Positions 12,416 through 23,456 of a DNA stretch of 64,000 nucleotides are shown here, one piece after another. The notes beneath the pieces are model-generated. The model ran no database searches, was not told the DNA's origin, and saw only the letters and a list, made by a program, of their open reading frames with translations. The translations under genes were made by a program, and so were the position numbers. Position 1 is the stretch's first letter. Every line of letters begins with the position of its first letter. The stretch comes from Neofusicoccum parvum (Eukaryota; Ascomycota; Dothideomycetes; Botryosphaeriales; Botryosphaeriaceae), in contig CP087206.1 in assembly GCA_020912385.1 (NCBI GenBank), positions 1,364,001 through 1,428,000 on the forward strand, read 5' to 3'.

Positions 12416-13303
12416 CTAGTGCTGGAGAACGTTCGTTTCAGCTAGCTTCTCAACAAAACGCTCTACAGCTCTCACTGCCATTCTCGCAATAGTGTCCCCT
12501 CCTTCCAGCCTTGGGTTGAACGAACACACAACAAGCGAAGTCGGCTCAACCTTCTCCGGGATAGAGCCCATACACGCCATGAGATCCTCCTCATACAGCC
12601 CGCCGGGCGACGGGAACTCGTTGACGCGGCCAAGCGACTCGTCCAGCACGTCCAAGTCGAGATGCACGTGCGTGGGCCCCCAGCGGCCCCGGGCCAGCAC
12701 CGCCGCCAGCTCGCCCGCAAAGTCGGTCTTCGCGGCCGCGTCACCCCACACGACCGGCACGCCGGCCGCCTCGACGGCCGCGCGCTGCCCGTCCGACACG
12801 TCCCGGAGGCCGGCGTACACGAACCGGTCCAGCGCGGCCGGGCGGTGGCCGGGCACGGTGCCCATCAGCGCCTTCCAGCTCCGGCCCGCCATCATCGACA
12901 CGGCCATGGCGTCCAGGTAGCCGTTCACGTGCGTGTCGGGCGTGTCGAGGTCGTCGTGCGCGTCCATCCAGACGAAGCCGAGGTCGTCGACGCCGGCGCC
13001 GCGCAGGCCGGCGGCCACGGCGGCGCTGGCGTTGCAGTTGCCCGACAGCACGATGGGGAAGGAGTGCGCGTTGGCCGCCCGCGTCACGGCGGAGGAGATG
13101 CGCCGCATCACTTCGAAGGTGCGGCCGATCTCGCCTTCGAAGTCGTCGACGGGGCCGATGTTGGCGAAGTGGATCGGGCAGAGCCGCTCGAGGGAGGGGC
13201 CGATGCCGTGCTGGAGGATGCGGAGAGGTCCGCCGCCGACGCGGTGGTCGTAGGCCCCGGCGTGGTAGGGTGAGATGATCAGAGTGATCGATGTGGCTGG
13301 CAT
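12416..13303 (-). CDS. Arginase/ureohydrolase-fold protein with altered metal site
   Basis: A 295-residue protein of the arginase-agmatinase-formiminoglutamase superfamily (Mn-dependent C-N hydrolases). I chose the internal ATG at 13303 (MPATSITLIIS); the open frame extends 51 codons upstream, but that stretch is not family-like. Two of the three metal motifs are present: DAHDD (D114, H116, D118) and HLDLDVLD (D216, D218). The first motif, normally GGDH, reads SGNC at residues 87-90, so the metal-binding His is replaced by Cys90. Proteins with a GNCN-type first motif are, as I recall, a distinct bacterial/fungal group of this fold. The substrate is unknown and arginase activity should not be assumed. 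No signal peptide. Confidence 0.85.
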   Translation of the reverse strand: MPATSITLIISPYHAGAYDHRVGGGPLRILQHGIGPSLERLCPIHFANIGPVDDFEGEIGRTFEVMRRISSAVTRAANAHSFPIVLSGNCNASAAVAAGLRGAGVDDLGFVWMDAHDDLDTPDTHVNGYLDAMAVSMMAGRSWKALMGTVPGHRPAALDRFVYAGLRDVSDGQRAAVEAAGVPVVWGDAAAKTDFAGELAAVLARGRWGPTHVHLDLDVLDESLGRVNEFPSPGGLYEEDLMACMGSIPEKVEPTSLVVCSFNPRLEGGDTIARMAVRAVERFVEKLAETNVLQH

Positions 13304-14711
13304 GTTGGGCCGTGGCTTGTTGCGGAGTCCTGGTGGAGCGTTGTTGCAGGCATTGAAGTGAGGGAGCCCGTGTTTAAATATCTCACGGTCAAGAGATCTG
13401 TGTGAGAGAGGCTTGAGACCTACGACTGTTCTACCATGCTGCTTACGAGAGCACATGCGTTACGTAAGGTGTAGCTCAAGCGCTGTATTCCGCATTGCAT
13501 AGAGGCACGCCTAGTAACAGTTGTCTGGGGCTAGTTCTTCCTGATGGCCCGTGGAGGCTGACAGGGTGTATGAAACATCATCATCACCATCGTGTGACTC
13601 GATGGATTGGCAATGTACTGTTTCGTTGCTCGAGATCTTATTAGTGAAAGCCTGATTAATGAATCAGATCAAACCTATGGCAGTGCATAGATGCACAAAC
13701 TTACTTCTCTATGGTGTCAAGAAGCGTCAAGTTCTTCCGGAGTTGAAGACTGTCAAACGCAAAGTCTTGAATGGCGTTCAGCCCTCAAGACGCTAGTCTA
13801 GCTAGCATCTACCCATGCTAGCAAAGAGTATTTCCCAGGTTGTGACATCACTCATTGGTACCCTAAGCTATCCGGGTAGGCATTTTCCGGCGCCAAGCTG
13901 GTAATCCGGGTGGCCATCTTCCGGTGCTAAGTGGCTAGCTTGGATAGGCATTTTTCAGGTTGAACAAATATCAATTGCAGTAAGTTAACGAAGACATTTA
14001 AGTCATGTTGCATTTGCAGTAGAATAGTTCAGCACCAGATCTCAAAGAAACAATAGATAATGATCATGTTGTGTCAAAGACGTCAACAACACTCCATTAA
14101 CTACCTCCAAACAACAACGACGCAACGACACTAAGATTTCATAACGAACTCTTAGCTTGAGATTCGTAAGGCTAGATTTCGCGAAGGCCCCTCAGCCCCT
14201 ACAACTGTCTGTAGGGCATTTTGGCTTGTGTTTTATATCACATATCCTTTTTTCACCACTTCTCGGGTTCACATCCTTCCCAAAAACTTCCAGCCACCAT
14301 CCTCAGACCTTAGTTGCACCTGAGCACGCTCAGACGTCTCACTCATACCACTACTGTCCGCCATGAGTCCGAATTCCCGTCTTGTCTCCGCATCCAATCC
14401 ATGGAAAGGCAGCGCTGCGGCTAACGACCTCCACGAGCCCGGAGTGCGATTTACCAATAGTGGACAAAGGTGACGGAACGAGGAAAGGATGCGTGAAAGT
14501 GTACATTCTACTTCATCTATATACCGAATTACAAAATGTGAAGTCAAGTCTATGCATAAACGCCGTCAGTCATGCAATACATTTAGTTCGACATGCAAGG
14601 GTCATGTGTTCGTAAAACAGTTCGTGAAGAATGAGAAATGGGAAACAACAGTTGGCGAAAGGGAAAAGGCCCCAAGACACCAGGTCGACGAATCTTGTCT
14701 AGGAAGACAAT
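13304..14711. other. Intergenic with short degenerate repeats
   Basis: About 1.4 kb of AT-richer DNA between two minus-strand genes, holding the promoter of the arginase-like gene and the 3' end of the DDHD gene. No supported coding region. A degenerate tandem repeat at about 13870-13960 is listed separately. Confidence 0.5.
13870..13960. repeat. Three degenerate ~34-bp tandem units
   Basis: Three successive units share a GGGTAGGCATTTTCCGG-like core: TCCGGGTAGGCATTTTCCGG, then TCCGGGTGGCCATCTTCCGG, then TTGGATAGGCATTTTTCAGG. Each is followed by an AAGCTGG/AAGTGG-like element. Unit length is about 34 bp and divergence is considerable. Function unknown. Confidence 0.6.
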
Positions 14712-17595
14712 CTACCGCTCCTTCTTCTTTATCGCTCTCATTGGGAGAATGGTTCCCTCTTTTCCAAACGGTCTACCCACTTCGCTTACGATCATCTTGA
14801 CAAAATCCCGCGAGATCCAGTAGCTACTATGGGCGCCGAGCATGGTCAAATACTGGATTTCGAGCGGACCACCGCCGTACTTCATGAAGTAATCGATCTG
14901 GCCGTTGTCATTGAGCGCGTAGGCACGTTCCTCGGCGATCTCCTCGCGGGTGAAGTTGTGTGTCTCGAGCTCAACATTGGACGGCATACGCGGCATGGTG
15001 GATTTGAAGGGCACGGCTGCTTCAGCAGCGCCAAGTGTGCTGCGGAAGGGGTTGGAGAAGCTAAGCCAAGAAGTGTTGGAGCTTGGAAGGAATGCGTTCC
15101 TCAAGGTATTTGCATAATTGGCGTCAACGGTGGCGTTTAGTCGGTACGCTACAGGGTCGTATGGGTTCAGGATGTTGTAGATATTGTCTACGGCAAGGCA
15201 GCCGTACGTGTCCTGGTCTCCCGCAACGCCCGGACTGTAAGGATACGGACCTCCAGGCTTCTGCCTGTCGCGGCGGGGGAGAAGAGCTGATTTCTTTAGC
15301 AACAGGAAGAAGCCGGCTGGACTGCCGCAGAGGAAGAGATTTGTAGTGTCGAACAGGAAGTGGTCAGTGGGCAAATCCTCTTCCGGTGTCTTTGGATCAG
15401 CCCAAGCTCGATCCACATACGTGGGCTGGTGGCTAAGGACGTCACAAGCCATAACACTGCCCAAAGAATGAGCAATTATGTGGACTCGGCCCCACTGTGA
15501 GAACCCAGGGTTGTTCGCACACCAAAGCCGATAGATGCGGTTGGCTTCTCTTATGCACGCTGCAATCATTTTTGGGTGGTGCTCCATTGACAGATAATAG
15601 GGAATGTCAAGCATAACATCGCTGATGATGTTCCTCACTGAAGGCAGTGCGTCCGGCGTGATGTCTTTGAGCGTGTACTGGTTGGAAGCAGGATCCTCGG
15701 TCTCTGTATCCCGGTAACCACCGTCTTCGAAAGACAGGCTCAGTCTCCAGTTCACCTGATACGTTGTCAGCCAACCTACTCAACAAAGAAGCACTGCAAC
15801 TTACTGGCAAACACATAATGCCTCCCATGTCATCTCGTAAGTGGGTTTTCACACTGTCAGTCCCCAGCTCGACGTTCATCTCCCGCCGGAATGCGTTAAT
15901 GGCGTGAGTAAAGTGGAAGCTCTCGATGCGCTCGGAGAGCTTCTGACCGATTCCGTGGACAACAAGGACGAGATCGGTGACCACTGGTCGTTCGGAATGC
16001 GAAAGACTGGCATCGAATTTAGCCCGACGGTTGGGCGGTGCGCCTGCATGTGAGGTTGAGACGCCTTCTCGTGCTTTCTCTGAAGCTGGACTCTTCGAGG
16101 GTGGGTGAAGCCTGTCCCAGATTTGCTGATCGAAACCTCGAGTGACGTGGATACCAATCTTTCGGCCCTTGCGTATGTAATTTGCCAGAGGTCGACGGCC
16201 GTAGTAGTCAGAAGGCTGCAAGCTCGGGCGGAGCAGATAAGCATCTTTTTCATCGGCATAGATGACCTTGGCATCCAGGTAGAGTCGCTTTCGCCCATCT
16301 CGTCCAAAGGTGGCAGTCCCCGAAGCTTTGTTGTCAGGACCATCCGGGCCGCTGGAGATGTCGATCATGTCTCGCGCGTGCTCGACTATGTCTTCTCGCT
16401 CCTTTTCGGGCGAGGTTTCTTCCTCAACAAGATTACTTTGGACAGTCATTTCGCCTCTTGACGTGCTTGGCCTGCTGTCCGAGTTTCTTTTCGACGGCTT
16501 TGCTTGCTTCTCTGGCCATAGTTGATGGACAATCTTCATCTCTCCCAGAGCGCCAACTTCAATAGCGCTGTTGAGCTCGTCCCTCCATGTTTGTGTCCAG
16601 GGCTGTAAAGAGACGTAGCCTGCTTCGAGGAGATTGGCGACTTCTGGCTCAACGGGGAGCATCGTGTCCTTGTAGAACCAGGTGCCTCGAACAACGGGTG
16701 CCACGTCGTTGAGCGGAGACCAGTAGATGGGGTCCATCCTGCTCGATTAGAAGACAAGTCATATAATTTGGGAAGGGCTGACTTACTGGAGATCGGGCAT
16801 CACTACTTCGTGGAGCCTTGAGACACCGACAGGGACCTTGGCAGACGGGCCAGTCCTCTTGGGCTCGAGTTTACTGTCCCGCTTTGGGTTGCGTGGTGAA
16901 GGCATTGTCAGACCCTCGTCCTCAGCCCAGTCATAGCTGTCGGTGTGCGCGTGTATCAGGGGGCGTGGTGCTATATTCCTTCGTGAAGGAGCCCTGACGA
17001 AGGGAGTGCCGGTGGTGGCGCCTTGGTCCAGGACGACTTCCAGGTCAGCAGGATCTAGGGTTCTCAGGGAGCCCGAGAGCGCACCCCGATTTTGTTTGTC
17101 CTTGTCCTCATCTCTGACCCTCTCGTCGTACGAGTAGGAGCCGTAGGCACGAGACGACTGGCCTTTCTTGTTTGTGATGTCACGAGCTTCAGGCAGCGTG
17201 TAGCCCCTCTTTCGAGCATCGGCGGCGCTCAAGTCTGGGGTGTTCCTCACAGAGCCGGAGCTCGGGCGCGAGCGATCTTGTTGGGCCTTCTCGCTGCTCT
17301 GCTCTTCGTTGTGTTTCAGCAGCTTCTTGCGCAGGTCGAGCCATTCGGTCTCCAGCTGCTGGTTGTCGTAGACGGAGAAGGGCCGCGGGGGCTCCCTGGA
17401 CGAGCCCGCAGAGCTGGTGAGGGGCGGGGGCAGCGGACTGAGCGGATCGTCGATGGCCAGCGGGCTTGTGTAGAAGAAGCGGACAGGAATGGGAGGAGCA
17501 GGCTCTGGAGCGTGGAGAATCTCGCGGACGTATTGGTTCTCCTGGAGAGCCATGGTGGGGGTCCGCTGGGGCCTCTGGGACTTGTTTGTAGACAT
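14712..17595 (-). CDS. DDHD-domain phosphatidic-acid-preferring phospholipase A1
   Basis: Intracellular PA-PLA1 related to mammalian DDHD1/2 and yeast Ddl1, hydrolysing the sn-1 acyl chain of phosphatidic acid and other phospholipids. Exons are 17595-16787, 16738-15805 and 15755-14712, with 48 and 49 nt introns that keep frame exactly (928 residues). After a Ser/Pro-rich N-terminus comes a conserved fungal region (YWSPLNDVAPVVRGTWFY; LVVHGIGQKLSERI), then the lipase nucleophile AHSLGS and the C-terminal DDHD domain with NPYDPVAYRLN and a late His in GAHSSYWIS. The first Met is used here; the Met 15 codons later (MALQENQYV) is an alternative start. No signal peptide. Confidence 0.92.
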
Positions 17596-18447
17596 GGCGG
17601 TGAGGAGGCTACTGCCGGCGGGGGACTGAGGCAGGCGCGGGTGTGGTGGGGATGGTCATGGCCTGGAGCTCATGGTGCATGCTCAGCTGCGGTTGCAGGC
17701 GGGCGGGGAGTGAGGCGGCAGGCAGCAGCTTGGGGGAAAAGTTATTGTGGAGAGAGTTGATCAGGTTCCACGTGGGTTGGACGCGCGCGTGTGACGCCAT
17801 CCCGCCCGGCAGAAACGCGTCTGCCGAAGATCGCCCGCCGCCGCCTTCCCAGCCGCGGTGTTCGAGAAGCAGCACGCAACTTCCGCCGCTCCACTTCCCC
17901 GCATGCCACCTCACTGCCGTCCGTCTGCACGCCTGCCTCTGACTCTGTCCGCCCCTTTTCGTTTGATGCTGCCGGAGCTGCCCAGCTTACCCCTCGACGA
18001 GCAGGCCCGCTGTCCCGTCCCGCTGCTCGCTGTTCGCTGGCCTCTCGCCACCCGCCGAACGCCTCAGCCCACCATCTGGACGTGAGTCTGTCTCGTATCC
18101 GCTGCGGCTTTCGTCCGCCCTGCTTTGTCCGTCATTGTCTGAGTCGTCGCCTCCCGTCCGCAATTTCTGCCATGAAACATTCCATTACTGCTGGCTGTCT
18201 GCCCCCGGCGCTGAGTCTCGCTACCTCGGACCCGTCGTTCTCCGCATCCACTGCCGACGCTTGATCCTGCTGCCCAGCAGTCTGCTTCTTCTCACAGACG
18301 TTCTCATCCCGCCCGGCCCGTGTTTCCATCCAGAGCCAGTCCTCTCGAGCCGCCCAGATGCTCTCTTCCTGCAACCCCGCATCCCGCTCCGCTCTTTCCC
18401 GTGTCATAACTCTTGAACACCTCGTGCCTTCCTCAACAAGCACATCA
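17596..18447. other. Intergenic between DDHD gene and tRNA
   Basis: GC-rich, CT-rich DNA holding the promoter of the minus-strand DDHD gene. The open frames are low-complexity and unsupported. Confidence 0.5.
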
Positions 18448-18584
18448 GCGTTGGTGGTTTAGTGGTAAAATTCATCGTTGCCATTTACGGTTGCAGTTCC
18501 TCAAGGAGCACCCCCCCTCAGGGGCCTCCCAGGACCTCAACACCATGTTTCGATGAGCCCCGGGTTCGATTCCCGGCCGACGCA
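18448..18584 (+). tRNA. tRNA-Gly (anticodon GCC) with 66-nt intron
   Basis: Acceptor arm GCGTTGG pairs with CCGACGC (one G-T pair) and the discriminator base is A18584. The A box TGGTTTAGTGG and B box GGTTCGATTCC match RNA polymerase III consensus. The anticodon loop is TTGCCAT with anticodon GCC, and the intron (about 18484-18549) sits at the canonical position one base 3' of the anticodon. Exons 18448-18483 and 18550-18584 give a 71-nt mature tRNA. A T5 run at about 18588-18592 is the expected Pol III terminator. Confidence 0.95.
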
Positions 18585-19096
18585 TCTCTTTTTGCTGGTC
18601 TGAGTGTCTGATGGTGGTCTGGAGACGTGCGGCGAAAAATTTGGTTGGCGCGGACCATGTGGGTGGGGTTCTGATATAGCAGCTGCCCGAGATTGTCCCG
18701 CTATCACCACTTCGCGGCCAGGCATGAATAGCGAGGCTTGAGTTGGCCGATGGACCCGAACACTGACTCTCTTTTGGAAATCGACGAGGAGAGGGCGTGG
18801 ACCTTTGGACCGGTGGTGCAGACAGGCCTCCGCTGTCCAAGCTATTTCAGGCAAACCACCCGAACCGTGCTGCTCGAACAGATGAAATCCGAATCCGAAT
18901 TGAAACCCGAATTCGAATGGAAATACGAATCCTGTACCTGAGATCATCGTCTAGGAGGTATTCTATCTTCACGGCTATCCCTCACCCGAATCATCCGGTA
19001 CCTATTCGAAATTCTACCTTAAATACCCTCGAGGAGGACCTTCCGCTACCAAAACCTTAACCTCATGAACGTTTCACCCAGCATTCAAGCAATATA
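18585..19096. other. Intergenic, promoter of the CrtC-like gene
   Basis: About 510 bp between the tRNA and the secreted lipocalin-like gene. It contains alternating GAAT/GAATTCG-type short repeats at about 18885-18930 and no supported gene. Confidence 0.5.
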
Positions 19097-20351
19097 ATGC
19101 AACTTCGAGCATATTTGTTAGCGGCGGCAAGCCTATTAGGCTGCTGCTCATCCGCTCACAGCACGGAAGACCGGGTCATTTCACTCACCAATCAGCCGTA
19201 CAACGGTACTACCAAGGTCGAATTCACCTCGCAAGCACTTGGTCAAGTTGACTTCTTCAAACTTGATCCAGCCCCAAACGCCACCACGTGGGACTCGTAG
19301 GCCTATCCCTCCACCCTAAGACAGCTGTTCGTAAATCTAAATCTCGTAGTTGGTACTTCGACGCGATAAACCCATCGACCAACGAGACCATTATCTTCAA
19401 CTTTGAGGTGCAGTGGCCAGCCGATAATGGGGTCGCTACATCAGAAACCCTCTACCGCGTTACCATTTTTGGATCGTATGCCAATGGTACAGCCTTCAGC
19501 TTCGGAGTCGACGCCGAAAACGTCAACATCACCGAAAGAGCAGATAAAAGCATGCGGGTTGATTTCTTTGGCGGCAACGAGTTTAGTTGGTCGGGCTCAA
19601 GCCTGCTGGAGCCAAGACCAGTCTACAACGTAACCATCAATGCGCCCCAGGTGGGTATTCAAGGGAGCTTGGTTCTCCGAGGCAATGTACGTGGTCCACA
19701 TATCATGCCCAACACTTTAAAAGCGCTGACGTATTCCTTGGTACACAGGTTGCCGCGCCTCACTATTCTTGCGGCACCGATGCGGCTGGAGTGGATGAGC
19801 GGATCATTGCTGGAGTTGCCTGGGCAAACGCGTTGCCAGACGCCAACGCCTCTGTTTCACTCCAGTTAAACGACACAACTATGTCATTTGAAGGATATGG
19901 CTATCACGACAAGACTTGGGTTGACCGCCCTTTTCAGGAGGCGCTCCAAGCTGCCTTCTGGGGCCACGCTCGTCTCGGACCTTACGCCGTTGTGTGGTTC
20001 CATTCGCGTGCACAAGACGGGACAGACACCAGTTCGGAGTACCTTGCCAGATGGGAGGATGGGCTGGTCATTGCCTCTCATTGCGTCGACAGCCCCAACA
20101 ACACTCTGGGTTGGGGAGAGGGTCAGATATGGCCGCTCGTTCCTGGCACTCCAGCGCCCGCGGGCATGATCATGCGCTGGGACCTGGGAGACGCCGGTGT
20201 GTTTGTCGCGAATATCACTAGTAATGATGTGTTTGTCGACATTCCTTACTGGCAGGCTGGTAGAGGACCTGTCACGGGTGGGTTTGAAGGTCAAGAATAT
20301 TACACCGACGAGACTGGAGTGTGGACACTCAACCAACTCCCGCAGTTGTAA
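19097..20351 (+). CDS. Secreted CrtC/Diels-Alderase-like lipocalin-fold protein
   Basis: Exons 19097-19296, 19350-19686 and 19749-20351 join in frame to 379 residues. A signal peptide is clear (MQLRAYLLAAASLLGCC). The body resembles the fungal hydroxyneurosporene-synthase-like (CrtC) family, which includes the pericyclase/Diels-Alderase enzymes of decalin biosynthesis (Fsa2, CghA type). The C-terminal half has the family-like string EGYGYHDKTW followed by WGHARLGPYAVVWF. Several N-glycosylation sites (NGT, NAT, NET, NVT, NIT) fit secretion. No polyketide synthase or NRPS is nearby, so it is not in an obvious biosynthetic cluster, and many members of this family have no known reaction. The family call is fairly firm; catalytic function is unknown. 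Confidence 0.72.
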
Positions 20352-23300
20352 AATATCTTTGACTCGAAACAGCGGTAAGTTTTCAGATCTGGAAACTTTT
20401 CGTTTCAAAATAGCTCATTCAGCGCTAGTAGGATGGCTAGAATTGACTGCAAAAGATGCTGCCACCGCATGAGGGTTTTCCGGCTCTTGTCGCTGCGATG
20501 CTTCCGCCCCCCTTGTACAACTTGCGGTAAGAGGAAGCGGCACCAGTCAACAGGAGTGTAACGAAATTTCTGGAACGGCGGCAGGAGAACCAAGCGTAAG
20601 CTGAGCTATAACGACACAGTCACACAATGGTAACGTTGTGCTCGGATTGAAGAGCGTTGCAGCCGAGCTCGACACCCTCGAGAACGATGCCAGTTTGGGA
20701 CAAGAGGTGGTTCTATGGACCTGCAAGATGAAAGAGTGGAAAGAGGCGACTTGCCAAATGTACACAAAGAGTTCCAATAACCGGATAACCATGCATGGAA
20801 AGTCGAAATGTCAGCTCTTAAGGTCTACTTGTGTAACTGTTGCGATTCTTCGCGCAGCGCCTCGCACAGCACTCCCAGCAAAACTGAAACACCAAATTGC
20901 TTTTGGTACCAGACTAGTCCCGCCACTTGCCGCCTTGTAAGCTCCTTCCATATAGGAATGGTAGGTTAGGTTGGTCACACGGCCCGTTGCCTTAATCACT
21001 TGTTTGGAGAGCTGACTACGTGCAGATGAGGCAAAGCTTCCGGTTCTATCTCAGGTCCAGAGCGAATGACTTGGCCTGACTCTCCCACACCTCGGATGTT
21101 GGGCGGCTAAGTTGAAGAGTGGCGTAATTGCTGCATATCATTCTCTAGGTCGAGCTTCTGTGTGTACCTGCCGGCCGAACTGCACCAAGAACGTTAATAC
21201 AGCACTAGCTCGTCATCTCGCTTGAGAGAGGGCATTCATGTTCAGGGGGCTTTTCATGCAAGCCCACACACCGACCTGGTGAGGTCTCGATTGCTTTTGG
21301 AAAAGACTTGCCGCATGATAGAGACCTATCTGAGCATCAAGATTAGGCGAACCATGTGTGGCTTGCCCCGTGAGAAGGAGACCAAAAGGGTTATACCTTT
21401 GAACGACGCCTCAGAGCAATCCGGCCCACACTACTTGGAGTAAGACTCCAGGCCACAGCTTCAGCTCTTTCGAAATGCAGCACTGCAAGAGCGCTTACTT
21501 CAGGAGGTGGAGCACGTCCATGGTTCAAAAGCGCAACCGACCACACGGTTCATCGGCCCGGATGAATGCCTCGACTCCGGAGATGAAGTATGGCTGGTGG
21601 TATGTTGATCTATCGGACGAACGCTTCAAAGCCATATGGGATGGTGGAGGCGAACCGGCGGAAATGAGTTTTTGCATCTTCCACTTCGCACCGAGATACT
21701 TTGATGGCGCAGGCTCGCTTCTGGCGATGAGGCTCCGTTAGGACAAGATCTGACCGGAGGGCATCAATACCACACCGGCATCGCGGCTCCTCCGGACTAC
21801 CGTCTCGCTATTGCTAAGGATATCCCTGGACTCAGCCGAGGGAGGATTGAAGAGAAGTGAAGGCCGAGCGGCGATTGGACGGGCCACCATGGCTATACCG
21901 ACGACAAGGCTGGTCATTTTTGCATGTGCTTTTTAGCCCCAGGCTGGCCGGCCTCGATCTCGGTCGCGTGCAGCTGCTAGTTCCAGCAGTGGCAGCCAAT
22001 GGGCGGGATCTGCTCCCGCGGCTTTTTCCCAAGCCATCCGAGTGGCCGTCGAGAGGCTACGGGCAAGGTGGATGCGGCGCACACAGTGAGCTGAGGGTGG
22101 CTCCATGCAGGTACGGTCGACAGGCAGGCGATCCCGGACACTGTCGCACGCAGAAAGGCCGCATCCGAGAGCGGCGCATCGGCGGGACTAATGTTTAGGA
22201 GCTGGCAAACGCATGACACCCCCTCATCGACGGAGCTAGCGCAGGCCCAATGGGGCTTGATGTCACCCAGGGCCCCGTCGACGGACAAATGGGTATTGCG
22301 GCGCGGGAGCACCCATGCTGAGCGGCTCACGCACGCTGGTGACCGCCAGCTAACAGCTGCCGTTGCACTACGCAACCTAAAAAATGACTTGCGTGCTCCC
22401 GAGATCTGGGGCCAACGGCCAGACGGGCAGTCCACGGCGCGGTGGTGTCGCGAACGAGTTTTCGGCGGCGCAGGGCAGTGGAGCGCCCAGGACGAATCGC
22501 AAGCCACCCGAGGCAATCCTTACGGCGTCTCCACACAGCGGCTATACCCCAGATCCGCCGCCGCCCAGGCGAGCAGCAATAGAGCGAGCGATGCAACAGT
22601 GCGCTCTGCCAAGCACGAGCGCGGAGCAGGGGCCTGCCTATTTGGGAGGGCTGGCCGGGGAGCTTGGCGAATCAGCGCGGGCGTGGCGTCTGGGGAAGCA
22701 GCGCGCGCGCCAGTTGCAGCGACGCCGCCGAGCACTAGCGGCGTCATCGCTCCCGAGCATGCCTGTCGCCTGGCCTGTCGCCTGTCGCCCTCTTCACCCG
22801 CACGCCGACGGCCGCTCCGGACAGCGTCGCCTCCACGCCCAGCGCCTCCACCGCTGCCACCGCTGCCACCGCAGGAGGGCCGCCGCCACCGTGCCACCGA
22901 GCACGCCGCGACTCCCTGCGCGCGTCCGCCAGCCTGCCGTGCGGTTGCAGCAGCCTTCGAACGGCCCTCGTATTCCCATTTCAAAACGTAAAGCCCATGA
23001 CAGCCCAGACACTGCGCAGTGGCGTGAAGCCAACGGCGCTGCTCGCCAATCGCCGCCCTAGGCCGTCTCGCTCCACGCCCATTCGGCAACTGTTCCCTAC
23101 GATCTGCGCCTCTCATTTCTTGCCTATGCGGGGGACGCCGCGATTGCTTCCATGATCAGGAACTGCCGTCCGAGACTAGGCCCTGCCGTCGAGCGCAAGG
23201 ATGCCGAAGCATTGAGCGACGATGCTTGGTAAATTTTCACGCATGTGACGCAGCGAGCGCCCTAGCTGCCCTGGTGTGCCACGGTGCCTGCTGGAGGGGA

Positions 23301-23456
23301 CATACCAGTGAGCATATAAAGCCTGGTACTCACCACCCAAGGCTCGACAGCAGCACACTTCTCCTGTTCAAGCCTATCACTCCACTGTCGTTTCTCGGTC
23401 ACAAGCCAGATCACCCAGCCATTCGCTCAAGGCATCACACAAACACACCAGTCAAC
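20352..23456. other. 3.1 kb gene-free stretch
   Basis: The first half is mixed composition. The second (about 21.8-23.1 kb) is GC-rich with short repeats such as CCTGTCGCCTGG and ACCGCTGCC units at about 22765-22870. Small open frames exist (one at 21475-21741 contains a Trp/Tyr-rich segment), but none shows a domain or a plausible exon chain. The 3' part is the CFEM gene promoter. Confidence 0.5.
23315..23320 (+). promoter_or_regulatory. TATA box of the CFEM gene
   Basis: TATAAA lies 137 bp upstream of the CFEM start codon at 23457, in a region without other genes. Position and sequence fit a core promoter TATA element of a strongly expressed fungal gene. Confidence 0.6.

Noticed and set aside
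11687..12445. 252-codon plus-strand open frame
   Set aside because: Overlaps the arginase-like gene end and SDR promoter, has no domain and an unnatural residue mix.
21475..21741. Open frame with Trp/Tyr-rich segment KYGWWYVDLSDERF
   Set aside because: Too short, no family resemblance, no partner exons; a chance frame or unrecognisable remnant cannot be told apart.
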